A stretch of DNA of 5,955 bases from DATBMA01 sp036555105 (GTDB lineage: Bacteria; Actinomycetota; Acidimicrobiia; Spongiisociales; ZC4RG35): contig DATBMA010000112.1 in NCBI GenBank assembly GCA_036555105.1, positions 1 through 5,955 of the forward strand, written 5' to 3'. Both the position numbers and the translations under genes were made by a program. The stretch's first letter is position 1. Every line of letters starts with the position of its first letter. Of this stretch, positions 5,701 through 5,955 are shown piece by piece. Under the pieces are notes generated by a model. The model worked only from the letters and a program-made list of their open reading frames with translations, did not search any database and had not been told where the DNA came from.

Positions 5701-5708
5701 ATGTTCGT
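5693..5708. promoter_or_regulatory. LexA/SOS box over the start codon of the DUF222-HNH gene
   Basis: Bases 5694-5707 are the perfect 14-bp palindrome CGAACATATGTTCG. It fits the Gram-positive LexA (Cheo) consensus CGAAC-RNRY-GTTCG and the mycobacterial GAAC-N4-GTTC SOS box at every defined position. The minus-strand ATG (5700-5698) starts at its centre. Bound LexA would block both initiation of transcription and any leaderless start, so the gene is predicted to be induced by DNA damage. Several 13E12-family genes in Mycobacterium tuberculosis are known to carry SOS boxes, which fits. A candidate -10, TACGTT, lies 14-9 nt before the ATG on the minus strand. Confidence 0.8.
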
Positions 5709-5735
5709 AACGTACAAGGCGCCGCCGACAGATTC

Positions 5736-5750
5736 CACCCCTCTGGGGTG
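5736..5750 (-). terminator. Perfect 6-bp hairpin, possible terminator of the right-edge gene
   Basis: CACCCC (5736-5741), TCT loop, GGGGTG (5745-5750) is a perfect stem. On the minus strand it lies about 90 nt after the stop of the truncated right-edge gene and 36 nt before the HNH start, which is a suitable place to separate the two units. It has no following U-tract. Confidence 0.3.
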
Positions 5751-5841
5751 AGATCTTCCTCTCCCCGGCGGCCCCGCTCTTGTGCGGCTCCAGCCGTGCC
5801 TCCTGCGTCGGGTTCATGTCGAAGTCGTGGTCATCGGGGGT

Positions 5842-5955
5842 CTATGGGCGGAACTGGATCGACTCGACGATGGTGGTCGCTTCGTCGAGGAGGTCTTCGT
5901 AGGTTGCCTGGTCCTCGGCCGTGATGGCGATGACGAGAGCGGTGTCATCGCCGCG
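5842..5955 (-). CDS. C-terminal 37 residues of an unidentified protein (5' cut by window edge)
   Basis: On the minus strand the frame entering at 5955 is open to a TAG at 5844-5842. It reads a strand-like TALVIAITAEDQATYEDLL, then DEATTIVESIQFRP and stop. A beta strand followed by an amphipathic helix and a closing SIQF/SIRF-type strand is common at the C-terminus of actinobacterial secreted or lipid-anchored proteins of unknown function, but the fragment cannot be assigned. It points the same way as the HNH gene, whose start is 141 nt further on. The intervening 5709-5841 contains only the hairpin and the promoter-side bases of the SOS-controlled gene. Confidence 0.6.
   Translation of the reverse strand, partial: RGDDTALVIAITAEDQATYEDLLDEATTIVESIQFRP

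Noticed and set aside
5701..5817. 39-residue N-terminal extension of the DUF222-HNH protein from ATG 5817
   Set aside because: It would translate through the SOS box, has no family-like sequence and no good ribosome binding site; MFDTS at 5700 looks like the normal start.
1..5955. CRISPR array, tRNA/rRNA genes, transposase, integrase or riboswitch
   Set aside because: Reading both strands showed no regularly spaced repeats, no cloverleaf or rRNA-like stretches and no recombinase motifs; the intergenic gaps are too short for a riboswitch upstream of purC.

Overview
The window is GC-rich with densely packed genes and reads as chromosomal DNA of a high-GC Gram-positive bacterium (Actinomycetota). 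The reasons are a PurC close to the mycobacterial type, a separate PurS, a LytR-CpsA-Psr cell-wall enzyme, a DUF222-HNH (13E12-type) protein and a LexA box of the CGAAC-N4-GTTCG type. The class cannot be fixed from this sequence; a non-mycobacterial lineage such as Acidimicrobiia is a guess.

Layout from left to right: (1) 1-48 is the 3' end of an unidentified plus-strand gene. (2) 91-573 (+) encodes a small four-helix membrane protein of unknown function. (3) 593-1507 (-) is a ROK-family sugar kinase closely resembling E. coli Mak (manno/fructokinase), and 1504-2652 (-) is an LCP-family cell-wall ligase. These two overlap by 4 nt and form an operon with LCP first. (4) After a 59-bp divergent intergenic region, purC (2712-3611, +) and purS (3608-3868, +) form a 4-nt-overlapping pair of purine biosynthesis genes. 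purQ and purL, the usual next genes, are absent. (5) 3954-4352 (+) encodes a 132-residue cytosolic protein with a CHGP...CP...C cysteine pattern and a near-perfect Shine-Dalgarno; its function is unrecognised. (6) 4450-5700 (-) is a DUF222 + HNH nuclease-like protein whose start codon sits at the centre of a LexA/SOS box. (7) 5842-5955 (-) is the C-terminal end of another gene cut by the window edge.

Functionally the window is mostly housekeeping: purine synthesis (PurC makes SAICAR; PurS is a subunit of FGAM synthase) and envelope assembly (LCP), with a sugar kinase translationally coupled to the envelope gene. The accessory part is the right third, where the purine operon is followed by an orphan cysteine protein and a probably DNA-damage-inducible HNH gene of a family often present in many copies. 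No CRISPR array, tRNA, rRNA, transposase or integrase was seen. The items most worth a second look are the SOS box on the HNH gene and the uncharacterised 132-aa protein. I do not see convincing evidence of a new multi-gene system.
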